Below are positions 12,339-24,129 of a stretch of 64,000 bases of DNA, one piece after another (the first letter of the stretch is position 1; every line of letters begins with the position of its first letter). The notes below the pieces were generated by a model that was given only the letters and a program-made list of their open reading frames with translations, ran no database searches and had not been told where the DNA came from. The stretch is taken from NCBI GenBank assembly GCA_963573385.1, contig CAUYLG010027024.1:1-64000 (forward strand), read 5' to 3'. The position numbers and the translations under genes were made by a program. The DNA comes from Cacajao melanocephalus. Its lineage: Eukaryota; Chordata; Mammalia; Primates; Pitheciidae.

Positions 12339-14334
12339 ATTAATGTGCTGACTCACAATTAGTGTTTAGTATATTTATTGCTGTTTTAATTTGAATTTCT
12401 ACAATCCAGGAAATTATTGGAATTCTGTACCTGATGCTACTGCTCCCCATCCCTGGGGTGGGCTGTGTTCTCAGTCTGGTTCTGTCATTTTGTCCTTTAC
12501 CTGGCCTCTGTCTTAATCTTCACCATAGTTTATAGAGGAGATTTTAAGAGTATCTAAGTATACAAGAGTTCTATATACTCTCTTAATGCATCACATGAAA
12601 CTTCCTCTCAATTTTGAGAATTTTTCTGTCTGCCTCAGAAAAAATAATTCTGATTTAAAGCAAGAGAAAAATCCAAATCTAAAGAATTAAATGGTAAAGA
12701 GCTCAGGTATTGGAAAACCCACAAGCTGGGCCACTTTAGGAGTGATCCTCTCTTTCCAGAGAAGCACTTCCTCCCACCCCTATTTCAGTTTTAAAGTGAA
12801 GTATTTCCTGTGTGTCTTTGAATAGCCCACATTTGTATTTCAGGTGGAGAGTTTAGAAGCTATGAAGGTGAAGCTTCCCAAGGCCATTTTACAGGAACTC
12901 AGGCTTATCAATACTCACTTGGGAAGTATAGTCACTCCTTCTTCCAATAATTACTTAATGGGTAAATATCCTATTTTCATTTCCTGTAGTATATGACATC
13001 CCTGTGACGTTTTTAAAGACCTACAAATCCGTCTTAATATATAGTAAGTATAATCACTGATCACTTCTGCCAGATTATTTACTTTGTGTTTAGCCTGATA
13101 CAGAAGTAAAAATTATAGTAGACACCACTTTATTTGGCAAGTACCACATTTCAGCCACAATGGGAGAAGGCAACAATTTGAGGAGGCAGAGGTAGCATTC
13201 CCCTCCTGCACCTCAGGTAGTGATTGCCATTCTGAGACCCTGGAGATTATCCCCAGAGTCAGTCTGTGACAGAGGAGGGTCACAGAACTCAGCTGTGACC
13301 AATCCCCAAGCCCATGCTAATGGGCCTTTGCACCAAGCTTCAGACTAAGAAAACTAGGGAATGGGGAATTCGTGTTTTTACACTAATTTTTTACATTTTA
13401 ACATTTTATTCAACTTGTATAAAAGTAAAAACCCACTTATTTAACAAAGTGGCTGAATATGCCAATGCACAATTCTGGCATGCTGAAAAGGAAGCTAATG
13501 AAAATGAAGTCCAGAATGGCCATCTGTGTCATGGAGTGGTTGGACAAGATGGTGTAAAGGACTCCTCCAAGTCTGAGATTTGCTGTATAATTTAACTTTC
13601 TAATTATAAATCTTAATTAGGCTTTACTAGACTGTGAGCTGGTTGACGATAGTGCTGATTTATGATTAATCTCTTTATTTAGCTTCTAGCCAGTGACTGT
13701 TTCTATCCGGTTTTCTAACAGTATTGAAGATTTAAAAATGAGAGTATCTGAGATACCATTTTGACATTTTGACATCAAAGTAGATTTTAAGGATTTTTTT
13801 TTTGTATTTTAATTTAGATTAGAAGTAGCTTAATGTTTCCTTTTTTTTTTAATCATTGGCAGTCAGCTACTGTTAGAGTTTGAACCTTCAAGCTTGTTCT
13901 AAGCTGCTAGCTACTTAAAGTAACCATGGCTAGATGACACACTAACATAAACTCCTGCAACAGTCAATACATTCCAGTGATGAAATTAGATTAAAATGAA
14001 TCGTTTATGACTTTCAAAATTTCTTTATATCTGTTATCCCATTTATTTTTATAATATCCTTGGGAGATAAGTTCAGTAGTCAGTTACTGACTGAATAATA
14101 CAAATATTTCTAATAATAAGTACGAAGATTACATTATTTCCATCTTTGCCTACTGAATACATGCTGTCTTCACAAGCATTAAAGTTATTCCCATTATATG
14201 ATATAGAAAATGGAGTTTGAAACACCAGTATAAATGGATTACTAAATTGTAAAGCAGATACATAATAAAAAACAAAGTTTAGGAACAGAGTGAACAACAA
14301 CAACAAAAAAAAAACATTTAAGAAAGCAATTTAA
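12339..14334. other. Unassigned intronic sequence
   Basis: About 2 kb with no recognised repeat. It holds an exon-like segment at 12844-12961 (see findings) and a 93-codon open frame at 13314-13595 with no domain I can name. Confidence 0.5.
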
Positions 14335-14438
14335 TTTAATTCTGTGCTATAGCCACATAATTTAATTTAATTAAATTATAAAGTAATTTAATTTAATTAA
14401 ATTATAAAGTAATTTAATTCTGTGCTATGGCCACATAA
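14335..14438. repeat. Four-unit 26-bp array in A-B-B-A order
   Basis: Four consecutive 26-bp blocks lie at 14335, 14361, 14387 and 14413. Blocks 2 and 3 are identical AT-only-plus-G units ending AAAGTAA. Blocks 1 and 4 share TTTAATTCTGTGCTAT(A/G)GCC and differ by one base. Confidence 0.9.
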
Positions 14439-15429
14439 AAGAGTTTTATTTTTATTTATTTTTTTAAGATACTTAAGTTTCAATCTAAGGCAATCAGAGT
14501 TTAGTAAGGAATAGAAAGTAAATATGGAAATTTTAATATTTGGATATTTGGATAATAAATCAAATCAAAGTTTCAAAAATGAAACTAATGTGTTTAGTGT
14601 AGTGTTAATAAAGTTACAAATATTATTTTTCTCTTCAAAAATAATGTGCTGCCTGACGATCTTATTTTTAGGTATTGTAATTACTCCAGCATCTTTAATG
14701 AAATTTATTAAAACAATAATTTTAAAAATAACAACACAAAGACTCCAAAAAGCATTTACCAAGAAAAAAGAGGTTAGTATTTATTTTTTTCTTATTATTA
14801 ATTAATGGGCTGTACTATCACAGCTGTACAAAGCTGGCTACTTAGAATTAATAGGGTTTGCTTAGACACAGAACTTTGCTTTTGTTCTTATTTCAATTCT
14901 TAAATGTGGAAGTTACTCTTGACCATATACAGCTTCGGTAATTAAAAAAAAAAAAAAGAAGAAGAGCTACATTTGACATGTAACTTTAAATCTTTCTATA
15001 AAGAACTGCCTTTAAATATTTTATAATATTTTTGAAAGAACTGAATATGAAAGCCTTCTAGAAATTGACCACTCAGATAGTGAAGAGAGCATTTTGATAA
15101 AGTTTTTAATAAGTAAAATGTCCTCTGAACTTGTTTTACTTCACCTGCTTAAAAAATATAGTTCACTTTTCTGTTGAAATATTTCTCGGTGTTGTTAAAC
15201 TCTCTTCTTTAGTAAATATCAGTGATAGGTTATGAAAGTTTACAAATATTAAAGGTAATATTTAGTTTTTAAAGATATACAAATATTACATTATCTAAAC
15301 TTTTAAACCTTACTAAAGATTTTAAGTAATTTCGCTTTAAAAAGGTTAAGACATGAGAAAATGTTTTCTAGTAAAACAATGTATCTATGAGAATTCTAAT
15401 CTTTAAAATATGCACTGAGATCCATCTTC
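14439..15429. other. Unassigned AT-rich intronic sequence
   Basis: Nothing recognised apart from an A run of 14 at about 14943-14956 followed by GAAGAAG. Open frames at 14524-14805 and 14565-14762 overlap on opposite strands in AT-rich DNA and are not genes. Confidence 0.5.
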
Positions 15430-15650
15430 CTCAAGAAAGGTGCGAGATCTAATTCTCTCCTGTTCAGTCCATTCACTCTGCCTCTGTGCCCTGTGGACAT
15501 ATGTTTTCCTTGGTCTCTCTGGGCTACCTGGTGTCCTCCCATTTCAAACGCTTTTACTCTGTTTCCAGATTAATCTTTCTAAAAACCACATTATCATGAT
15601 GCTTCTTGGCTTATAGTCACTTACTTCAAATTGGGCCCTCATTGTCCCGT
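15430..15650 (+). mobile_element. L2 LINE fragment
   Basis: Diverged L2 text in sense orientation: 'cagattaatctttctaaaaa' then 'cacttacttcaaattggg'. It matches the L2 region about 500-700 bases before the 3' end. Boundaries are approximate. Confidence 0.5.
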
Positions 15651-16107
15651 GTATATACTATTCCTACCTGTGAAATGTTCCCTGCCATTTCCTTTTTAAA
15701 ACATTTTGGAAATAGTCACTGATACTATTTTGAGCTATGATTTATTTTTGTGTTCTAGGTGTTTGTTATAGAAATGCAATTGTCTACTATATATTGATTT
15801 TCTATCAACCATTTTGCTAATCCATTGCTATTTTATGTTTTCTTTATATTCTTTATTAGTTTCCTATGTAAATAATTTTACGATCAACAAATTATGACAG
15901 TTTATTTTCTTTTTTTCCATTTTTATGCTACTAATTTGTCATTTCTTAGTCCTCTGGCTTGGATCTCTTATTAAAAATTGAATGAAAGTAAGTTCAGCAG
16001 GCATTCTTGTCACATATTTAATTTTAAATGAAATTATTAATATATACAATGGCATTTACTATAAATATTTTTAATGGCTGCTCTTATCAAGGTAAAGCTC
16101 GATTTCT

Positions 16108-16409
<302 letters not shown>

Positions 16410-16691
16410 TGCTCTATTTCTAGTTTACTAAATTTTTATCTGGTACAGTTGTTAAATTTTATCAACTATATTTCTATATCTACTGAAGTGATGGCTTGTT
16501 TCTTCTATTTTAAGTTGGTAATATCTTGCATGGATTTTAAGCTGGCAATATGGGTTTTAAGTTGGTAATATTTTTATGGATTTATGAATTTTTCTAATAT
16601 CAAAGATTTGAAGTTTAAATGCAACTTAGTCATAGAATAGCATATTTTGACAGACTAGTATTCCCTTTGCTTATATTTTGTTCATGATTTT

Positions 16692-16830
<139 letters not shown>

Positions 16831-17374
16831 GGGCTTTAGCTTTCGTTTCTCCTAGTAACTCCGTCTAAATTTGATATAAGAATATTCTCGTCTGATGAAA
16901 TGATTTGCATTTGCAGGTAGAATTTATACAAAGTTTGATGACTAGCCTGTAAGTCCATTCAGGCCTGGCATTTTATTTTTTGTAGATTTTTTAGCAGCTT
17001 CATATTTATGGGATTCTGTAGTTTTTGCTTCCTTTTAAGTTAGTTTGGGTAGGTTATAGTTTTTTACAAATTTTTTCATTTCATTAAAGTTTTGAAAACT
17101 GACATAGTTATTGTTGATACTGTCCTCTTGTCTTTTAAATCTCTACTTCATCCATACTTATGGCTACTTTTAATTATATTTTTTGTGCTTTCTCTCTTCT
17201 CTTCAACAATCTTGCCTAAGACTTTACATTTTTTCAAAGTTCCGTCTTTTAACATTTTTTTAAGCATATTGTTTTCTAGTTCATTGATGTCTGTATTTTT
17301 TGAATCATTTCTTATTTCTTTGAGGCCGATTTCTATCCTATGACTTTGCCAACTTCTTTCTTATGGTTCCTTTC

Positions 17375-17700
17375 ATCTGTAACGTGCTGTCCCTTGTCAT
17401 TACATGGATAACTATCATCTCAGAGAGGCCTTTTCTGTCCATACATCTGGTGTCAATCTCCCAACATTTCTCATTAGTCTACATTGTGTTTATTGTCATT
17501 TACTTCATGGCACATCCATAATCTTTTTCCCCTCCCCCCACATCCATAATCTTAAATTATGTTGTTTATTTAGGTTTACTTATTTATGATCCAACTCCTC
17601 CTACTAGACTGTAATAGCCTCTTGGATTAGGACCTTGACTTTCTGCTTGACTCTTCTATTCCCAGTCCTTGGCTTACAATCTTAAATATTTGGTAAACGT
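17375..17700 (+). mobile_element. L2 LINE 3' fragment
   Basis: The motifs 'cagagaggccttttctgtcc', 'tttacttatttatgatcc', 'ctagactgtaatagcctctt' follow the L2 3' end in order. A local repeat of 'cacatccataatctt' at about 17511 and 17539 is a small tandem duplication inside it. Confidence 0.7.
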
Positions 17701-19858
17701 ATCTTTAACAATTTAGCAGAAGAAATGACTGAAATAAAAAGTTTAAATGTTGACATTTCCAGTCTTCAGAAATATAAAGAAACTGGAATAAATTATAATT
17801 TATTTTCAATGCTAATCTTTTTGTGTGTGCGTTTTGTTTCAGAGTGTCCCTAATAAACTTTGTTTTATTGGAGTCAGATATATTAGTTTCTGAGTTGAGA
17901 AAATAAAAAACTAAGTAAACACAACATAATTTTCAGTTCACTTAGTTTTCCTGCTGAAATCTTGAAAAAAAAATGAGGGAGGTCTCGGGAGAAGATTTGT
18001 AACTTTAAATACAGAGATACGAAGGTTTATTTTCATTGAGCATAAACGTCCTTTGTTAAACTAAATGATAAAATTTAATTTTATAAAAAAAAAGTTAAAA
18101 GCAGTATAAAAGGAGAACAGAGTGAGATAGAACTGAAATGAACCACCTGGGAAACATAACATATACGACCTCCAGATTTTAAATGTGGCATGATGGTCTT
18201 AGATGAGTTCAGGTGTCCAGTAAGTCACAATTAGATATACGGGGAATCTTATAATATTTTAGAAACAATATTGTATTATCTTAAAAATTTTAAAACTATA
18301 CATGCCTTAACCAACCATTAACAATTTTATAAATGATTATTTTATTTTGCCCTATTATTATGTATAATATTGTGTTACTATTCATTTGTTTAAATATGAG
18401 TTTTGCCTAAAAGTCTAAAATCAGTCAGGACAAGGGCCAGGACAGGGACATACTCAATGTCTTACACAAAATAGTGACTGAGAAGAATTTACACATGAAT
18501 CAACATTTATACATGGAAATGATTCTTACATGTTATAATGACGCTTTATGCTTTAGAAATGTTTAGAATTCTACAAAATAATTATATTTGTATCATTTCC
18601 TTTGCCTGTCATAATTTCAGTGCAATATTGTACGACACATATAATAGCAGTACAAGATGAAACTGAGGTAGATTAAAAAATCATTGACATTCATGCAACA
18701 ATCCATGTCAGATAGTACAGATCAATAACATTGAAATAGCAAGACATGATTCTAAAAGTCATTAAGAGAACATACATTTAGCTACTAGAAGAAGAGGAAT
18801 TATGAAAGTCTATTTGTGTAATATTAATATGATTTTTTTCCTAAACTAATGAACTGATTTTAAACAAATATCATTAGGCAATAAGATATTAATTTATTTC
18901 TATTAGAAATTACAGTGTTAATTTATACAGCATTTTCTGGGTATCCAGCAATAATTTCATAATTGTTAAAAGGAAAATATAATACTTCTTCAATTAATAT
19001 TAAATTTTATATCTTATATTTATATTTTTTGAAATAATTAGTTGACATAGCTAAGAGATAATACAAGGTAAACAAAAAATATAACCTCTACTAGGGTTGA
19101 AGAAATTTTTTTTTAGGTCCTTTATACCCTAAATTTGAACAATCACTAGTATATCATAGAAGTAAATACCTACAATGTGTGTACCTGGAAGGAAAGTTGG
19201 AAATGGGGCAGCAAATAAACTGTAATATGAACTCCTGATTTTCTGGCATCTAATAACAAAATGTACTAAATTGTAGTTGTGATATTCTCCAAAGTATATG
19301 TAAATAGGTAATTTCCAAAATAATAAAATGTGCATACTGTCACATGCTTTTTTGATTGGTCACTCCAAAAAGGGTCTGAACACCAGATAATACAAATCTC
19401 TAGGGCTCTGTACTTGTAAAAACAGAATCAGAAAGTCTCAAACTCAACACTGGGGAAAATTTAAGGAATAAGATTATTTCTTGAAGGAAATGAACATGGG
19501 TGATGGCTGCTGAAGTCTTGTGAGATTGTGTATAACTTCCTGGTCCCTCAGTCCATGGCATCTGCCTCCTTCTAGCAGGGCTTCTCCAGGCCTGTTCCTG
19601 ACTATTCTTTAATACTCAGCCTTTGCAAAATGACTCATCAAGTTTGACTTCTCAGGTCCTGATATCCTCCCTTCAATCAACTGTATTCTCTATCCCTGAC
19701 ACCTGTTCCTATGGACTCAATTCACTTTGGTCATTACCTGGAGCACCACATCTTGCATCTTGATTTCAAACATTTCTCAAAAATGCCTCTCATCCTCCAG
19801 ACTACTTACTCTAGTACCCCTACACTATCATTATTGCAACCCTTTAAAGTTTTTTTTT
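17701..19858. other. Mostly unassigned AT-rich sequence
   Basis: No Alu or LTR in about 2.1 kb. The segment 19540-19850 is C/T-rich and L2-like in wording ('caggtcctgatatcctccct') but too weak to call. Confidence 0.45.
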
Positions 19859-19859
19859 T

Positions 19860-20131
19860 GCCTGTAATCCTAGCACTTTGGGAGGCCAAGGCGGGCGGAT
19901 CACGAGGTCAAGAGATCGAGATAATCCTGGACAACTTGGTGAAACCCCATCTCTACTAAAAATACCAAAGTTAGTTGGTTGTGGTGGCAAGTGCCCGTAG
20001 TCCCAGCTACTTGAGAGGTAAGGCAGGAGAATTGCGTGAACCCAGGAGGCAGAGGTTGTAGTAAGCTGAGGTCATGCCACTGCACTCCAACCTGGTGACA
20101 GAGTGAAACTCCATCTCAAAAAAAAAAAAAA
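19860..20131 (+). mobile_element. Alu (S/Sc-like), + strand, slightly 5'-truncated
   Basis: Begins at GCCTGTAATCC, missing about 20 bases of the left end, and finishes in an A run. GATCACGAGGTCAAGAGATC and the shortened 'cctggtgacag' fit an AluSc-type source. It is one of the younger Alus here. A short AAAGTTT duplication flanks it. Confidence 0.94.
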
Positions 20132-20139
20132 GTTTCTGT

Positions 20140-20770
20140 TTTGAATCCATCCTCTTTCCCAAAACCACTGGATTTTTCCTGTATTTATCTCCCTCCTTAT
20201 GTGGCTTAGACTCCATTGTTTACTGAGTTACCAACTACTTTATACAGGCTCTGATCTCCTATGCCCACTCTTCCATCCTTCATATCTGTAAATAAAAATC
20301 ATTTTGATAAAACCAATTACCTACCCTTTCAGTAAATTTTATACGTAAAAGGTAACAAAATGGGTCAACTGGTTTCACGTTAAGTTTATAATAATATTAT
20401 TCTCACTCACATGCCAACCCTGGGTGTATAGGTCATCTATTGGTTCTTAGAATGTGATAGATAATATTATTTCAAAACCTTTTTGTTTATCCTGCTTTTT
20501 GCCTGAAATGTTCTTTCTCCAATATTTGCAAGACTGGGAGCTTCTAATTCTGTAGGCTTGTTTCATTATAATATTATCTCCTCAGAGAGGACTTCCCTAA
20601 TCACTTTCAGTAATCTTGAACATAACATCCTCTTTACTTTTCTTTATAGCATATGCCACAACATCCAACTAAAGTCTTACTATCTTGTTTCATGAAATTG
20701 AAGAACTTTTTGGTGTTATTCCAGCTTTGATATATGATTGTTCAATATATAATTGTTGAAAGAATTAATG
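20140..20770 (+). mobile_element. L2 LINE fragment
   Basis: L2-like text resumes after the Alu. The clearest part is 'ctcctcagagaggacttccc' followed by 'tttctttatagcatatgcca', which are successive L2 3' motifs. The first 250 bases are weaker. Confidence 0.6.
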
Positions 20771-20839
20771 AATTTATTGTAATAGTAGGCATAGAAATCT
20801 AGAAGAATCTTAAGAGGGCACTTAACAGAGTATTCTTAG

Positions 20840-20965
20840 TTAATAAGTAAGGATATGTAGTCTCAGAAAGGTCAGATGACAGTCACAAGGTCACAGCACT
20901 GCTGTCTGGGTGAGTGCTCAGCTGGCCCCTGAACTCCAGCACCCTGATCAATCCTCTGATGAAAA
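20840..20965 (-). mobile_element. MIR SINE, minus strand
   Basis: Reverse MIR core: 'gtctcagaaaggtcagatga', 'cacaaggtcacagcactgct', 'cctgaactccagcaccctga'. The ends are eroded. Confidence 0.65.
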
Positions 20966-21390
20966 TGAAAGACCCCTGCTTTATCTGGTGTCCTTAATAC
21001 TAAGAGTCATCTTACGGCAATGAATTTGCCAAATCAGATGGAATATGCTAACCGTGATTAAAAAATTAAAAATGATAACTACTGCCTTAATCAGGGAGTT
21101 TTTTTTCTAACTAAAGGTTGAAGTTACCTACATCAAGAAATTAAAATTTCTCTACTTTGTCTTAAAACAGAGCTGCTCTCTTAGCTTGAGATGGTCAAAG
21201 ACACGTTATTCTTGCATTATTTTCTCCTCCACGTTTCAGAGACCTGAACTCTGCACTAATGAGAAAATCAGGGTAGCCATTCCCAGGGCATAGACAGTAT
21301 TTGGGTAAGAGTGGCAGAGTGATGTTGTATCATTTCTTTCTAGCTTTAAGTATCCATTCAGAAACTTAAACTCCAAAATGTTATTTTGGA
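20966..21390. other. Unassigned intronic sequence
   Basis: No repeat recognised. Confidence 0.45.
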
Positions 21391-21926
21391 TGCATTAGTT
21401 TTACATTACTGCTGTCAAAAACTACCACAAACTTAGTGGCTTAAAACAACACTCATTCATTATCTTGCACATTTGTAGGTCAGAGGTCCAGCACAAGTCA
21501 CCCTGGACTAAAACCCAGTGTTGACAGGACTACGTTCCCTTCCGGAGGCTCTAGGGGAGAAACTATTTCCTTTCCTTTTCCACCTGCTAATGGGGCCCAT
21601 ATTCCTTGGCTCTTGGCCACTTTTTCTGTCTTCAAACCAGCAACAACAGACTGAGTCTTTCTCACACTTCAGATTTCTTCCACCTCCTTCCTTTGTCCTA
21701 TCATTTTCTGACCACAGATAAGAAAAGGTCTCTACTTTGAAGAATCCAGGTAATGACACTCAGCCCAGCTAGATAAACTCAATAATCTCCCCATCTCAAG
21801 ATCTGTAATCTTAAGCACACCTGCAGTGTCCCTTTTGCCATGTAAGGCAACATATTCAAAGGTTCTTGGGGTTAGGACATGGATATCTTCGTGGTGGTGG
21901 GGTGCATTATTCTGCCTTCCACAGAG
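21391..21926 (-). mobile_element. MLT1 (MLT1C-like) MaLR LTR, minus strand
   Basis: Solo MaLR LTR. On the minus strand it starts TGTGGAAGGCAGAATAATGC near 21926 and ends 'ggcttaaaac' reversed to '...actaatgca' at 21391. The internal phrases 'cttttgccatgtaaggcaac' and 'gaggctctaggggagaaact' are characteristic of MLT1C. No internal proviral sequence. Confidence 0.88.
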
Positions 21927-22382
21927 AGGGTTGAGGGATAGGCTAGAAATTAGCTGATTCTCTATATGTAAATTATTATAGTCAGGTGAGTAATCAGGAT
22001 TATACAGTCTAGACATAAGGTATTTTCAATTTTATAAGTATGGTGGAAATGAGCAGAAGCAAAAACTCCCACCTCAGTTACCCATTTAGGGTTGTGCTGT
22101 ATAATCACTTTCAAATACTGGAAGCTGAAGTAAGAGTTAGGTGAATTAACCTACCCATGTGCTGCACCTGGCTCTCCCTCAACTTTTGAATGGGCCTCAC
22201 ATACTGCAAGTGGAAAGCGATGCAGTCTCCCAACAAACACCAAGTCTATGCCGTTTCCCATGCAATTTGGTTTGAAGAGAAAAATACAAGGTTGCATACA
22301 CAGTTTTTTAATGAAGATAAAGGAATATTATCTTAAAGTTTAGAAGAGTATATATCCAGAAATCATTGAATATAGAAGCTAG
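21927..22382. other. Unassigned intronic sequence
   Basis: Between two MaLR LTRs; nothing recognised. Confidence 0.45.
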
Positions 22383-22387
22383 AAGTA

Positions 22388-22740
22388 TGTATTAGTCCCT
22401 TCCAATGCTGCTATGAAGCAATACCTGCAAATGAGTAATTTATAAAGAATAGAGGTTTGACTTACAGTTCTGCATTGCTGGGAAGGCCTCAGAAAACATA
22501 GACTCATGGTGGAAGGCACCCCCTCATAGGGTGGAAAGAGAGTGAAATGAGTGCCAATCGAAGAGGGGAAGCCCCTTATGAAACCATCAGATCTCGTGAG
22601 AAGTTACTCACCATCATGAGACCAGAGTGGGGGAAACTGCTCCATCATTCAATTATCTCCACCTGGTTCCACCCATAACATGTGGGGATTATTACAATTC
22701 AAGGTGAGATTTGGGTGGCGACACAGAGCCAAACCGTATA
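22388..22740 (-). mobile_element. MaLR LTR (MST type), minus strand, with 5-bp duplication
   Basis: Solo LTR from TGTATTAGTCCC (22388) to 'gccaaaccgtata' (22740). The flanks AAGTA at 22383-22387 and AAGTA at 22741-22745 are an intact 5-bp target duplication, the size expected for ERVL-MaLR integrases. Confidence 0.92.
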
Positions 22741-22745
22741 AAGTA

Positions 22746-23890
22746 ATTGTTAAGCTGTTTCCCTTAGCAGGATTAAAGAAGATATGGTCTTTATAAAGGA
22801 GTAAAATGACACAAGAAGAGATAGATTGAAGTGGAATGATGACAGAATATGATTCTAAGACAAGTGTATTATATGTGTGTATACATATATATGCATGTGT
22901 GTATATGTATAGAAGATATGATCTATCTTGTTTATTTCACAAAACAAGTAAAAGGCAGATTTGGAAAGATGAAGAAGGTATATAATATGCTGCACATATT
23001 ACACATTTTCTATTTTGAATAATTTAAATACTTTGACTTAAGAAGAAAAAGTCATTGAACATCCACTTAGGACAACATCTAAATTATCATAAATTTTTGG
23101 TAAATGTCTGTTTAAAGATTAAATTAATTGCAATGACCAATGACAGAGTAAGAGGGAAACTGTTTGAAACGTATATTAAAACTTTAATGCGAACTTACTA
23201 TAGGCATTGCCATGCCACTGAAGAAACCACATCTATTTTTCTATTTTGAAAAATGTCTATTTTCCAAGTGATGAGGTTAAATGGATCTTCAATTCCTATT
23301 CAATTATGTCTTGATCCCAGGTAGGCTTTCTGATCTCAGAGCCAAGTAACTTCCAAAATGTCCTCATTAAACCGAATCATTACCCTGCAGGTGAGAGGCT
23401 TCTTTCAGGTCTAGCTCTCAGTATGAGTACAGAACTTCTACTAAATACTCAGACCAGGCAGATAAAAAGATTTAAGGATCTCATTTAAAGTGGGGGCATA
23501 CAAAATGTCCTTCTCTACCCCAGGTAACTGCTAGTATCTGGTATTTGGGTATGTTTGTCCAATCATTGGTCCAGGTGTTCATCATGTCATCCTGATTAAT
23601 TGGTGAACAGAGGGGGAAAGGTTTGATAAAGGTTTGTAAAACATATTGATGTTGATTAGAGAGCTGTTGGAGGGTTTGTTTTATTGTTCTTAACTGCTAG
23701 AGACACTTCACGCAGATGGATCTGCTGAGAACTGTGAACACAGATACCATGAAAGGCTGTTTCATCAACCTTCTACTCCCATACAAGGAAGCTCAAGGAA
23801 GTCATGGTGAGGTGAGGGGTACTGTGACTGCACCCTCTCTCATTAACTCATCCGTGCGATGTTGTGGGTGGACCTCAGGGCCATCTTTAA
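22746..23890. other. Unassigned, with a short TATG/TG patch
   Basis: An imperfect TG/TA alternating patch lies at about 22868-22915. The rest shows no recognisable repeat. Confidence 0.45.
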
Positions 23891-23901
23891 AGAGATGTGT
23901 G

Positions 23902-24118
23902 ATGTCACACTGGGGTCTGTTGGGGGGGCATAGGGGAGGGACAGCATGGGATAGGGAGGTTAGGGAGGGATAACATGGGGAGAAATGCCAGATATTGGTG
24001 ACGGGCAGATGGAGGCAGCAAACCACATTGCCATGTATGTACCTATGCAACAATCCTGCATGTTCTGCACATGTACCACAGAACCTAAAGTGCAATAAAA
24101 TATATATATTAAAAAAAG
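23902..24118 (+). mobile_element. Very short L1 3' end with target duplication
   Basis: Only the last 217 bases of a young primate L1 are present, covering the 3'UTR and tail. An 11-bp duplication AGAGATGTGTG lies at 23891-23901 and 24119-24129. The 3'UTR wording ('cctatgcaacaatcctgcat', 'gaacctaaagtgcaataaaa') differs from the common human version and is shared with the copy at 55534. Confidence 0.94.
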
Positions 24119-24129
24119 AGAGATGTGTG

